Source of the DNA: Clostridia bacterium
GTDB taxonomy: Bacteria > Bacillota_A > Clostridia > Oscillospirales > CAG-272
Length of the DNA: 9,803 nucleotides
Direction: 5' to 3'
NCBI GenBank assembly: GCA_017457545.1
Contig: JAFTHF010000044.1
Coordinates: 1 to 9,803 of the forward strand
Below the pieces are notes generated by a model. The model made no database searches. It was not told the DNA's origin and was given only the letters and a program-made list of their open reading frames with translations. Positions 1-6,382 of the stretch are shown here, in pieces. A program made the position numbers and the translations under genes. Within the stretch, counting starts at the first letter, position 1. Every line of letters begins with the position of its first letter.

Positions 1-1
1 T

Positions 2-136
2 AAGATGTCTCCGTCAGGCAGACAGCAGCTTATGCAGAAGGAAAGAGATGAGCAGATTGCAGCAGCTAAGGAAAGAACAGCAGCAGCTAACGAGCGCATC
101 GAATTTGCTAAGTCCACAAAGGCTAACAAGGAATAA
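2..136 (+). CDS. 3' end of an unrecognised gene (partial)
   Basis: An open frame enters from the left edge and ends at TAA 134-136, giving 44 residues of a C-terminus. The tail is very hydrophilic and rich in Ala, Lys, Glu, Gln and Arg, with repeated AAAKE/AAANE-type heptad-like stretches, so it is probably helical and may be coiled coil. It has no membrane segment and no motif I can assign. It runs in the same direction as the cardiolipin synthase gene 49 bases downstream and is followed at once by a hairpin, which supports a real gene end. The body of the protein lies outside the window, so I do not name a function. Confidence 0.6.
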   Translation, partial: KMSPSGRQQLMQKERDEQIAAAKERTAAANERIEFAKSTKANKE

Positions 137-144
137 TTAAAAAA

Positions 145-167
145 GAGGCACAGGTGTGCCTCTATTT
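145..167 (+). terminator. Hairpin after the partial gene; weak terminator or attenuator
   Basis: GAGGCAC (145-151) pairs perfectly with GTGCCTC (156-162) around a four-base loop, starting nine bases after the stop codon at 136. The following tail, TATTTCCCTTT, is only partly T-rich, so termination may be incomplete. I see no promoter between this hairpin and the cardiolipin synthase start, so read-through may supply that gene. Confidence 0.6.
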
Positions 168-173
168 CCCTTT

Positions 174-180
174 AAAGGAG
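174..180 (+). promoter_or_regulatory. Ribosome binding site that fixes the cls start
   Basis: AAAGGAG lies five bases before ATG 186. An in-frame GTG at 156 sits inside the preceding hairpin and has no ribosome site, so ATG 186 is preferred. The site is part of the palindrome CCTTTAAAGG (169-178), which could slightly mask it. Confidence 0.8.
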
Positions 181-185
181 CAATT

Positions 186-1748
186 ATGAAAAGAACATAT
201 AAATATAAGGCGGGTAATAAGGAAATAGAGCGAGAGGTCAGTTATATTCCCGTACGATATATTTTTGCTATGCTTATAACGGTCTTTGAAATAATATCTA
301 TAATCGGTGTAGTGGTAGCGCTCTGTTATTTTGTCCCTTACTTTTATCTTTTGTGTTGGGTAACAGAAATTGTATGCGTAATTAAAATTATAGCATCTAA
401 CGATAATCCGGACTATAAAATTCCATGGCTTTTATTTGTATTGATTCTGCCCATAGCAGGATTTATGCTGTATCTTATCTTCTATTCAAGAAAGCTACAA
501 AAAAAGTATATCAAGCGCCTAAATGACCTTAAGGAGTATAAGCAGGAAAGAGACGATACAGAAATAATGGCAGAGCTTAAAAAAACCGACCCTGTGTCGT
601 TTAATCAAGCAAAAATGCTTTGCGATATTTCAGGCTCACACCTTTATAAAAGCACCTCTCAAAGATATTTTCCTTCAGGTGAAAGGATGCACGAAAGCAT
701 GCTTTCGGACCTTGAAAAGGCAGAAAAGTTTATCTATCTTGAGTATTTCATAATTGAAGAGGGTAAATTCTGGGATTCTATTCTTGAAATTCTTAAGAAA
801 AAGGCTCAAAAGGGCATAGACGTACGTGTACTTTACGACGATGTAGGGTGTATGAATACCTTACCGGGTAACTACGCAAAAATCCTTGCAGGCTGTGGAA
901 TTCTGGCAACGCCGTTTTCACGTCTAAAGGGACAGGCAGATAGCGAGTTCAATAATCGCAGCCACAGAAAAATAATGGTTATTGACGGCTATATCGGCTA
1001 TACAGGTGGAGTAAATATTGCGGACGAATATATAAATGAAATAGTAAAATTCGGTCATTGGAAGGATGTCGGAATACGTCTTGAGGGTGTGGCTGTATGT
1101 GGACTTACCGAGCTGTTTTTAACCGATTTCGGCATTAATTTCAAGGAACTGAAATCTCCCCATAAGGATATTTACCCGGCACATAAGGTTGAGGCAAATG
1201 GATATGTTATCCCCTTCGGTGACGGTCCAAGACCATTGTATGACAGACGTGTAGGTAAAAGCGCAATTCAGAATATCCTTGCATCTGCCACAGAATATGT
1301 GTATATTACAACACCATATCTCATAATCGACAATGAGCTTTGCACAGCTATTGAAAATACAGCAATAAAGGGTGTTGACGTGCGTATTATCACACCTCAC
1401 ATACCCGACAAAAAGCTTGTTTTCAGTATGACACGCAGCTTTTATTCTCGTCTTATAAATGCAGGTGTTAAGATATATGAGTATACCCCCGGCTTTATCC
1501 ACGCAAAAACTGTAGTGTCCGACGGTAAATACGCAATGGTAAGCACAATTAATCTGGATTACAGAAGCCTTGTTCACCATTTTGAAAACGGTGTGTGGCT
1601 CTATAATGCAGATTGTATAGAGGATATTTACAGGGATATCTCCGAAACTCTTGAAAAGAGTGAGGAAATAAAAAAGGAAGATCTGAAAACAAATATTTTC
1701 GCCCGTCTTGTCCGTTCTCTTGTACGCATCTTCGCACCTTTACTTTAG
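186..1748 (+). CDS. cls: Cardiolipin synthase, phospholipase D superfamily
   Basis: Joins two phosphatidylglycerol molecules to make cardiolipin and glycerol at the cytoplasmic membrane. The product has 520 residues, slightly longer than the usual 480-510. Two hydrophobic segments near residues 25-52 and 79-100 form the N-terminal membrane anchor typical of ClsA-type enzymes (known of the family). Two HKD catalytic motifs are visible: His260-Lys262-Asp267 in HRKIMVID followed by GYTGGVNIADEY, and His439-Lys441-Asp446 in HAKTVVSD followed by STINLDYRS. Both are intact, so the enzyme should be active. The C-terminus ends in the hydrophobic, basic RSLVRIFAPLL expected to touch the membrane. The gene stands alone between a hairpin upstream and a strong terminator downstream, and no promoter of its own was recognised. 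Confidence 0.95.
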   Translation: MKRTYKYKAGNKEIEREVSYIPVRYIFAMLITVFEIISIIGVVVALCYFVPYFYLLCWVTEIVCVIKIIASNDNPDYKIPWLLFVLILPIAGFMLYLIFYSRKLQKKYIKRLNDLKEYKQERDDTEIMAELKKTDPVSFNQAKMLCDISGSHLYKSTSQRYFPSGERMHESMLSDLEKAEKFIYLEYFIIEEGKFWDSILEILKKKAQKGIDVRVLYDDVGCMNTLPGNYAKILAGCGILATPFSRLKGQADSEFNNRSHRKIMVIDGYIGYTGGVNIADEYINEIVKFGHWKDVGIRLEGVAVCGLTELFLTDFGINFKELKSPHKDIYPAHKVEANGYVIPFGDGPRPLYDRRVGKSAIQNILASATEYVYITTPYLIIDNELCTAIENTAIKGVDVRIITPHIPDKKLVFSMTRSFYSRLINAGVKIYEYTPGFIHAKTVVSDGKYAMVSTINLDYRSLVHHFENGVWLYNADCIEDIYRDISETLEKSEEIKKEDLKTNIFARLVRSLVRIFAPLL

Positions 1749-1776
1749 AAAAACGCAGCTTTATTGCTGCGTTTTT
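1749..1776 (+). terminator. Rho-independent terminator of cls
   Basis: AAAAACGCAGC (1749-1759) and GCTGCGTTTTT (1766-1776) form an 11-bp stem with a six-base loop, directly after the cls stop codon. The T-rich 3' arm supplies the U tail. Confidence 0.92.
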
Positions 1777-1803
1777 ACTTTTAAAGTAATTTTTTATTTC
1801 TTA

Positions 1804-1835
1804 TTGACAAATTAAAACAAATGTGATAATATAAT
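1804..1835 (+). promoter_or_regulatory. Sigma-A-type promoter for the T-box leader and metG
   Basis: A perfect -35 box TTGACA (1804-1809) is followed by two possible -10 boxes: GATAAT (1825-1830, preceded by an extended TGT, spacer 15) and TATAAT (1830-1835, spacer 20). Neither spacing is the ideal 17, so the exact -10 is uncertain. The element sits just before stem I of the T-box, where a promoter is required. Confidence 0.75.
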
Positions 1836-2070
1836 TGCAACAGCAATGACGAGAAAGAGTAAGCAAATTAGGCTTTTACAGAGAAATCCATCATCTTATA
1901 GATGCGCTGAGAATGGATAAAGACAACCTTGCCGAACCTGGTCTCCGAGCTATGCACCGAGTCAGAATGATTAGGCTGCATCGGGTTCGCCCGTGATAGC
2001 GATAAAGTTTCGATAGATCATTTCCTATCCGAACTTGATAAGGCCTACTGCTGCGAGGGGTAGGTGAAAT

Positions 2071-2104
2071 AGGGTGGTAACACGTGAGTTATGCTCTCGT
2101 CCCT
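2071..2104 (+). promoter_or_regulatory. T-box antiterminator
   Basis: AGGG (2071-2074) pairs with CCCT (2101-2104), and ACG-GAG (2081-2087) pairs with CTC-CGT (2094-2100) with one mismatch, leaving the TGGTAAC bulge that receives the tRNA acceptor end. The 3' half (2091-2104) is also the 5' arm of the terminator, so the two structures exclude each other. Confidence 0.88.
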
Positions 2105-2137
2105 TTTGATTAGTCAGGGGGTGAGAGTGTTTTTTTA
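2091..2137 (+). terminator. T-box-controlled intrinsic terminator
   Basis: CTCTC (2094-2098) pairs with GAGAG (2123-2127), continuing through two wobbles to CCC (2101-2103) with GGG (2118-2120). A loop lies near 2106-2115 and a T run begins at 2130. It forms when the antiterminator is not stabilised by uncharged tRNA, and stops transcription about 55 bases before metG. Confidence 0.9.
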
Positions 2138-2190
2138 TTTCTTAACAAGAAAAAGTGTTACTAAACTAAACTAGAAATGAGGTTTTTATT

Positions 2191-3777
2191 ATGACAAACA
2201 TTGTAATCGGCGGAGCGTGGCCGTATGCAAACGGATCGCTCCATATCGGGCATTTATCGGCGCTTCTTCCCGGAGATATTGTAGCCCGTTATTACAGAGC
2301 AAAGGGAGAAAATGTATTTTACGTTTCTGGTAGCGATTGCAACGGAACACCTATAACCATTAGAGCAAAGCAGGAGTGCGTGTCTCCTCTTGAAATTTCC
2401 GACAAATACCACAACGAATTTTGTGAGGTATTTAAAAAGTTGGGATTTTCTTATGATTTGTATAGCAAAACAACTGATAATTACCACAAAGAATTTGTAA
2501 GGGATTTTCATAGAAAGCTGTATGAAGGTAATTATATTGAGGAAAGAACGGTAAAACAGGCGTTTTGTCCAACCTGTCAAAAGGTTTTGACAGATAGACT
2601 TGTAGTTGGAATTTGCCCATATTGTGGTAAGAAAACACAAGCTGATCAATGTGGATATTGCGGTACGGTTCTTGATGCTGAGTCCGTTTTGGAAGCGAAA
2701 TGCTCTGAATGTGAAACAGAGCTTTTATTTGGAGAAACAAAACAGATTTTTCTTCTGATATCCAAGCTTGAAAATGAGCTTAACGAATTGTTGGAAAGCC
2801 ATTATAATTGGAGAAAAAATGCTATATCATTTACAAGAAAATATATAAACGAAGGACTTCGCGACAGGGCTATTACCCGTGATTTGGATTGGGGAATTGA
2901 TGTGCCAAAGGATAATTACGAAAGTAAGAAAATTTACATTTGGGCGGAAAATGTGCTTGGTTATCTTTCTGCAACTGCAAGACTTTGTGAGGAGAGAAAT
3001 ATACCTTTCACAGAGGTATATGGCGAAAATGCAAGACACTATTACGTTCACGGTAAGGACAATATCCCATTCCACACTATTATTTTGCCTGCATTGTTAC
3101 TCGCTCATGGCGAAGGTTTAAGGCTTCCTGATGAAATTATTTCAAGCGAGCATTTAACATTGGAGGGTAGAAAAATTTCTAAAAGTGAAAACTGGTCAAT
3201 CTTAGCAAAAGACCTCGCGAATGAATATAACCCCGATGCAATAAGATATTTCTTTATAGTTAACGGTCCCGAAAAACGCGATACTGATTTCTCAAACAGA
3301 GAATTTATAGAGCAAAACAATTCAGAATTGGTTGGCGCTTGGGGTAATTTGGTAAACCGCACCCTTGCTTTTGCTATAAAGTATTTAAACAACAGTTTTG
3401 AAAGCATTACACCAAATGATGAAATTAAAGAAAAGGTTGATTATTATTACGATAATATTGGCAAGAAAATAGTAAAGGGCAATTTTAAGGATGCTCTAGA
3501 AAGTATTTTTGAACTTGTTCGCTATGGAAATAAGTATTATGATTCTTGTGAGCCTTGGAAAACAAGAAGCAACGATATAGAAAAATGTAAGGATACAATT
3601 TATAATTGCACATATCTGATTGGCAATTTAGCAATTTTATTGCAGCCATTTCTTCCGTTTTCATCTGAAAAGGTTATTCGCTGGCTTGGACTATCTAAGG
3701 ATTGGAGAGCGCAGAACTACAAGGCGGAAAGCTTGCCCAAAGATTTTGGAATTTTATTTTCAAGAATAGAAAAATAA
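2191..3777 (+). CDS. metG: Methionyl-tRNA synthetase, four-knuckle type, T-box regulated
   Basis: Charges tRNA-Met with methionine in the cytoplasm. The product has 528 residues. The class I Rossmann signature PYANGSLHIGH puts HIGH at residues 18-21. The zinc insertion has four CxxC knuckles (Cys126/129, 142/145, 154/157, 171/174), as in E. coli and archaeal MetRS rather than the one-knuckle Bacillus type. The KMSKS loop reads KISKS (328-332). RAITRDLDWGI and KDNIPFHTI are characteristic of MetRS, and the helical anticodon-binding domain with WGNLVNR follows at about 384-390. There is no C-terminal EMAP/Trbp tRNA-binding domain, which many Firmicute housekeeping enzymes carry. The HGTP motif reads CNGTP (50-54). 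Start ATG 2191 has GAGG (2179-2182) eight bases upstream. It stands alone behind its T-box leader. It may be a second, accessory MetRS; that is inference. Confidence 0.93.
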   Translation: MTNIVIGGAWPYANGSLHIGHLSALLPGDIVARYYRAKGENVFYVSGSDCNGTPITIRAKQECVSPLEISDKYHNEFCEVFKKLGFSYDLYSKTTDNYHKEFVRDFHRKLYEGNYIEERTVKQAFCPTCQKVLTDRLVVGICPYCGKKTQADQCGYCGTVLDAESVLEAKCSECETELLFGETKQIFLLISKLENELNELLESHYNWRKNAISFTRKYINEGLRDRAITRDLDWGIDVPKDNYESKKIYIWAENVLGYLSATARLCEERNIPFTEVYGENARHYYVHGKDNIPFHTIILPALLLAHGEGLRLPDEIISSEHLTLEGRKISKSENWSILAKDLANEYNPDAIRYFFIVNGPEKRDTDFSNREFIEQNNSELVGAWGNLVNRTLAFAIKYLNNSFESITPNDEIKEKVDYYYDNIGKKIVKGNFKDALESIFELVRYGNKYYDSCEPWKTRSNDIEKCKDTIYNCTYLIGNLAILLQPFLPFSSEKVIRWLGLSKDWRAQNYKAESLPKDFGILFSRIEK

Positions 3778-3804
3778 AAAAGAGTGCCGAACGGCACTCT
3801 TTTT
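3777..3804. terminator. Bidirectional terminator between metG and nfo
   Basis: AAAAAGAGTGCC (3777-3788) and GGCACTCTTTTT (3793-3804) form a 12-bp stem with a four-base loop. A-rich and T-rich arms flank it, so it gives a U tail in either direction. It starts right after the metG stop, and the nfo stop codon (complement of 3803-3805) lies in its outer arm, so it serves both convergent units. Confidence 0.92.
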
Positions 3805-4639
3805 ACTTATAAAATATTTCTTTAAGTAATGCAATCTCACGTGCATAGCCCTCAAGCTCGTTGGGAGTTTCAAGGCAGATAGGAAGAGAAGCGATAACAG
3901 GATGAGTAATAATTCTTGTAATTGCTTCAATTCCAAGGAATCCGTCGCCAATCTTTTCGTGACGGTCCTTGTGTGCACTTAAAGGATTTTTACTGTCATT
4001 TAGGTGGATAGCCTTAAGATAATTAAGACCGATAACCTTGTCAAATTTTGTAAGCACCTTATCAGGGTCAGCGCCGATATCATAGCCACCGTCATGTACA
4101 TGACAGGTGTCAAGGCATACGCCAACAATAGACTTTTTTTCGCATCTGTCAATTATTTCCCTGATTTCCTCAAAGGTTTTGCCGATTTCCGAGCCTTTTC
4201 CTGACATAGTTTCGATAAGAATAAAGGTTTTTTCGGCAAACTGTGAGATGTGATTAACGGTGTCGGCAGTTTTTTCAATACCAACCTCTACACCCTGAGA
4301 AACGTGAGAGCCCGGATGAAAGTTGTAATATGCGCTGTTTATTTTTTCAAGCAGCTTAATATCCTGTGTCATAGTATCCTTGGTGTAGTTACGAAGCTCC
4401 TCGTCAGCACCGCAGGGATTCATTGTATAAGGCGCATGGGCAATAATGGGACAGAAATTGTTTTCTGCCATTATTTTGTTAAGACCTGCAATATCCTCAT
4501 CGGTAGGCATTTTAAATGATCCGCCACGGGGATTTCGTGTGAAAAACTGAAAGGTGTTTGCGCCGACGGAAAGGGCATCTTTGCCCATTTTTTCATATCC
4601 TCCCGAAACAGAGAGGTGGCAGCCAATATTTAATTTCAT
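3803..4639 (-). CDS. nfo: Endonuclease IV (AP endonuclease family 2)
   Basis: Cuts the backbone 5' of abasic sites and removes blocked 3' ends in base-excision repair, using a trinuclear zinc centre. The product has 278 residues, the normal length, and folds as a TIM barrel (family knowledge). The metal ligands known from E. coli Nfo can be placed: His68, His108 (in NFHPGSH), Glu143 (in IETMSGKG), Asp177 and His180 (in CLDTCHVHDGGYD), His212 (in HLNDSK), Asp225 and His227 (in HKDRHEKIGDG), and Glu257 (in CLETPN). None is missing. ATG 4637-4639 has AGAGG (4645-4649) five bases upstream, inside the end of the obg reading frame; only nine bases separate the two genes, so it is the last gene of the rimM-obg operon. 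Confidence 0.97.
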   Translation of the reverse strand: MKLNIGCHLSVSGGYEKMGKDALSVGANTFQFFTRNPRGGSFKMPTDEDIAGLNKIMAENNFCPIIAHAPYTMNPCGADEELRNYTKDTMTQDIKLLEKINSAYYNFHPGSHVSQGVEVGIEKTADTVNHISQFAEKTFILIETMSGKGSEIGKTFEEIREIIDRCEKKSIVGVCLDTCHVHDGGYDIGADPDKVLTKFDKVIGLNYLKAIHLNDSKNPLSAHKDRHEKIGDGFLGIEAITRIITHPVIASLPICLETPNELEGYAREIALLKEIFYK

Positions 4640-4648
4640 AGTTACCTC

Positions 4649-5929
4649 TTAAGTTACAAAATCAAATTCAAAATCGTACATAGAAACAGTGTCTCCATCC
4701 TTACAGCCTGCTTCACGAAGCTTATCAATAGTTCCACTCTTCAAAAGCACACGCTGGAAGAACATAAGTGACTCTCTGTCCTCAAAGTTTACCTGACCTA
4801 CAAGGTTAAACAGCCATTCGCCCTCAACCACGTAAACTCCCTTGTCATCACGGGTGATAGTAACCTCATGGTCATCGCCACTAAGGTACTTATCCTCAGG
4901 CTCATAATCAGCCTCATAAATAGTAAGTGGAGGAAGGTCAAGCAGTCTGTCGTCAACCATTTTTACAAGCTCATCTGTATTTTCTCCTGTGTAGGCAGAA
5001 ATGTATATAAGCTCCCAGCCACGTTCCTTAATATAGCTTTCAAATGCGTCAACATCAACCAGATCTTTGTCAAGTGAGTCAACCTTATTTGCAACTACAA
5101 TTCTGGGACGGGATGCAAGCTCTGGAGAGAATTTCTCAAGCTCGGTATCAATTGTTACAATATCATCAATGGGATTTCTTCCCTCAATACAGGAAATATC
5201 AACCACCTGAAGAAGCAATCTGCATCTTTCAACGTGGCGAAGGAATGCATGTCCAAGACCTGCACCGTCTGATGCACCCTCGATAAGACCGGGAATATCA
5301 GCCATTACAAAGCCATGTCCGTCACGTACATTAACCACACCGAGATTTGGTGAGAGAGTAGTGAAGTGATAGTCTGCAATCTTGGGTCTTGCATCGCTTA
5401 CAGCTGCTAAGAGAGAGGATTTTCCTGCACTTGGCAAGCCAACACGTCCTACATCTGCAAGCATTTTAAGCTCAAGAGTAAGCTCCCATTCCTGACCCTT
5501 TGTACCGCTTTTTGCAAACATGGGTATCTGTCTTGTGGGTGTTGCAAAGTGCTTATTACCCCAGCCACCACGTCCACCCTTGGCGCATACCCAATCCTCG
5601 CAGTCGGACATATCCTTAAGTATTTTGCCCGATTCTGCATCCTTGATAAGAGTACCCTCGGGAACATTTACAATTATATCAGCGCCATTTTTACCATGGA
5701 ACTTGGCGCCTGCGCCGTCACCGCCGTTTTCGGCAACGAATTTTCTTTTATAACGGAAGGAAAGTAATGTGTTGGAGCCCTTGTCGATGTGGAATACCAC
5801 ATTACCGCCGTGACCGCCGTCAACGCCGTCAGGTCCACCCTTGGCAACGTACTTTTCACGTCTGAAGGAAACGCAACCGTTACCACCGTTACCTGCCTTT
5901 ACATAAATTTTAACCTTGTCTATAAACAT
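4649..5929 (-). CDS. obg: Obg/CgtA ribosome-assembly GTPase
   Basis: Essential GTPase that binds the 50S precursor and links ribosome assembly to ppGpp and growth state. The product has 426 residues with the three-domain plan of Firmicute Obg. The N-terminal Obg fold (about 1-158) is full of Gly motifs (GNGGNG, GGPDGVDGGHGGN, GGRGGWGNKHF). The G domain has P loop GLPSAGKSS (164-172), switch I FTTLSPNLGVV (189-199), DIPGLIEGAS (211-220), NKVD (281-284) and SAYTGE (311-316). The C-terminal OCT domain spans about 345-426. All G motifs are intact. ATG 5927-5929 follows AGGTGG (5935-5940) by five bases. The upstream DUF4330 stop codon ends at the base before this ATG, so translation is probably coupled. 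Confidence 0.97.
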   Translation of the reverse strand: MFIDKVKIYVKAGNGGNGCVSFRREKYVAKGGPDGVDGGHGGNVVFHIDKGSNTLLSFRYKRKFVAENGGDGAGAKFHGKNGADIIVNVPEGTLIKDAESGKILKDMSDCEDWVCAKGGRGGWGNKHFATPTRQIPMFAKSGTKGQEWELTLELKMLADVGRVGLPSAGKSSLLAAVSDARPKIADYHFTTLSPNLGVVNVRDGHGFVMADIPGLIEGASDGAGLGHAFLRHVERCRLLLQVVDISCIEGRNPIDDIVTIDTELEKFSPELASRPRIVVANKVDSLDKDLVDVDAFESYIKERGWELIYISAYTGENTDELVKMVDDRLLDLPPLTIYEADYEPEDKYLSGDDHEVTITRDDKGVYVVEGEWLFNLVGQVNFEDRESLMFFQRVLLKSGTIDKLREAGCKDGDTVSMYDFEFDFVT

Positions 5930-6382
5930 TTAAACCACCTTAATGTCTGTGATTACCGCACTGTGCGGAGAATAGTTTGGAAATCGAATTGAAATATCCA
6001 TATCAGGCTTAAGCTTTTGATTTTGAATATTAAATATTGAGCTTTTACGCATATAAGCATCAGCTTGAACAGTTACATACACAGTATAGGACATTCCATC
6101 GTCAGAAATTTCTGATGTGGATGAAACAACTCTTCCAAGCACCAGCTTACCGTCTGAGGTTTTTATGATATCGCCTTCTTTAATATTGTTGCAATACGAA
6201 GCCTTTACCTTGTCAAGACGCAGATTATATTCCAGCTGTACTTCCTCAGCTCCAATATTATACAAACTATTACCTAAAACATATGAATATATAAAATAGG
6301 AAAGAAAAATAATAAAAATTGCAATGATAATAATATCAATTATGTTAAATACGGTTTTTTTGTCTTTACGAGCTTTAATCAT
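5930..6382 (-). CDS. DUF4330 family membrane-anchored protein
   Basis: 150 residues. A short basic N-terminus (MIKARKDKK) is followed by one long Ile-rich membrane helix (about 12-34), then a roughly 115-residue mostly beta-like domain predicted to face outside. It resembles DUF4330 proteins of Clostridia, whose function is unknown. I choose ATG 6380-6382 because GGAGG (complement of 6389-6393) stands six bases upstream; the frame is open to a TTG at 6406, but that start has no ribosome site. The chosen start overlaps the ligase-like gene by eight bases, and the stop abuts the obg start, so the three genes are translated as a coupled set. It may assist the neighbouring polysaccharide enzyme; that rests on position alone. 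Confidence 0.82.
   Translation of the reverse strand: MIKARKDKKTVFNIIDIIIIAIFIIFLSYFIYSYVLGNSLYNIGAEEVQLEYNLRLDKVKASYCNNIKEGDIIKTSDGKLVLGRVVSSTSEISDDGMSYTVYVTVQADAYMRKSSIFNIQNQKLKPDMDISIRFPNYSPHSAVITDIKVV

Larger units (their letters stand above)
1836..2138 (+). ncRNA. T-box riboswitch (tRNA-sensing leader) of metG
   Basis: T-box leaders bind a specific uncharged tRNA and then allow read-through. Stem I, folded by hand: the base pairs near 1836-1845 with 1950-1956; GAGA 1851-1854 with TCTC 1942-1945; the specifier loop has AGTA (1858-1861) facing GAA (1934-1936); GCAA 1863-1866 pairs with TTGC 1929-1932; the distal bulge AGAGA is at 1880-1884; ATCCAT 1886-1891 pairs with ATGGAT 1913-1918 around a GCTGAGA apical motif. 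Stem III is 2005-2016 with 2025-2036. The T-box sequence AGGGTGGTAACACG (2071-2084) closes with CCCT 2101-2104 as antiterminator. Its UGGU bulge predicts a tRNA with discriminator A73, which fits Met but also Pro and Leu. The codon after GAA is CCT (1937-1939), not ATG; see findings. Confidence 0.95.

Noticed and set aside
156..185. Longer cls start at GTG 156
   Set aside because: It lies in the terminator-like hairpin without a ribosome site, while ATG 186 has AAAGGAG at proper spacing.
1119..1580. Open frame of 153 codons antisense to cls
   Set aside because: It lies wholly inside the conserved cls gene, has no ribosome site and no recognisable protein features.
1951..1977. Two ATG triplets (1952-1954 and 1967-1969) as the methionine specifier of the T-box
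   Set aside because: In the hand fold the first lies in the base of stem I and the second in the loop of the stem II region. Neither faces the AGTA strand or follows GAA. Only a covariance alignment could overturn this.
1980..1995. tRNA-like T arm (GGGTTCGCCC)
   Set aside because: It resembles a T-arm, but no cloverleaf, anticodon arm or acceptor stem surrounds it. It fits the stem II region of the T-box.
3760..3978. 72-codon minus-strand frame across the metG/nfo junction
   Set aside because: It overlaps both well-supported genes and their shared terminator in another frame and has no protein-family features.
5520..5753. Open frames of 70-80 codons antisense to the Gly-rich start of obg
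   Set aside because: They are by-products of the glycine-rich codons on the other strand and encode low-complexity Pro/Thr-rich peptides.
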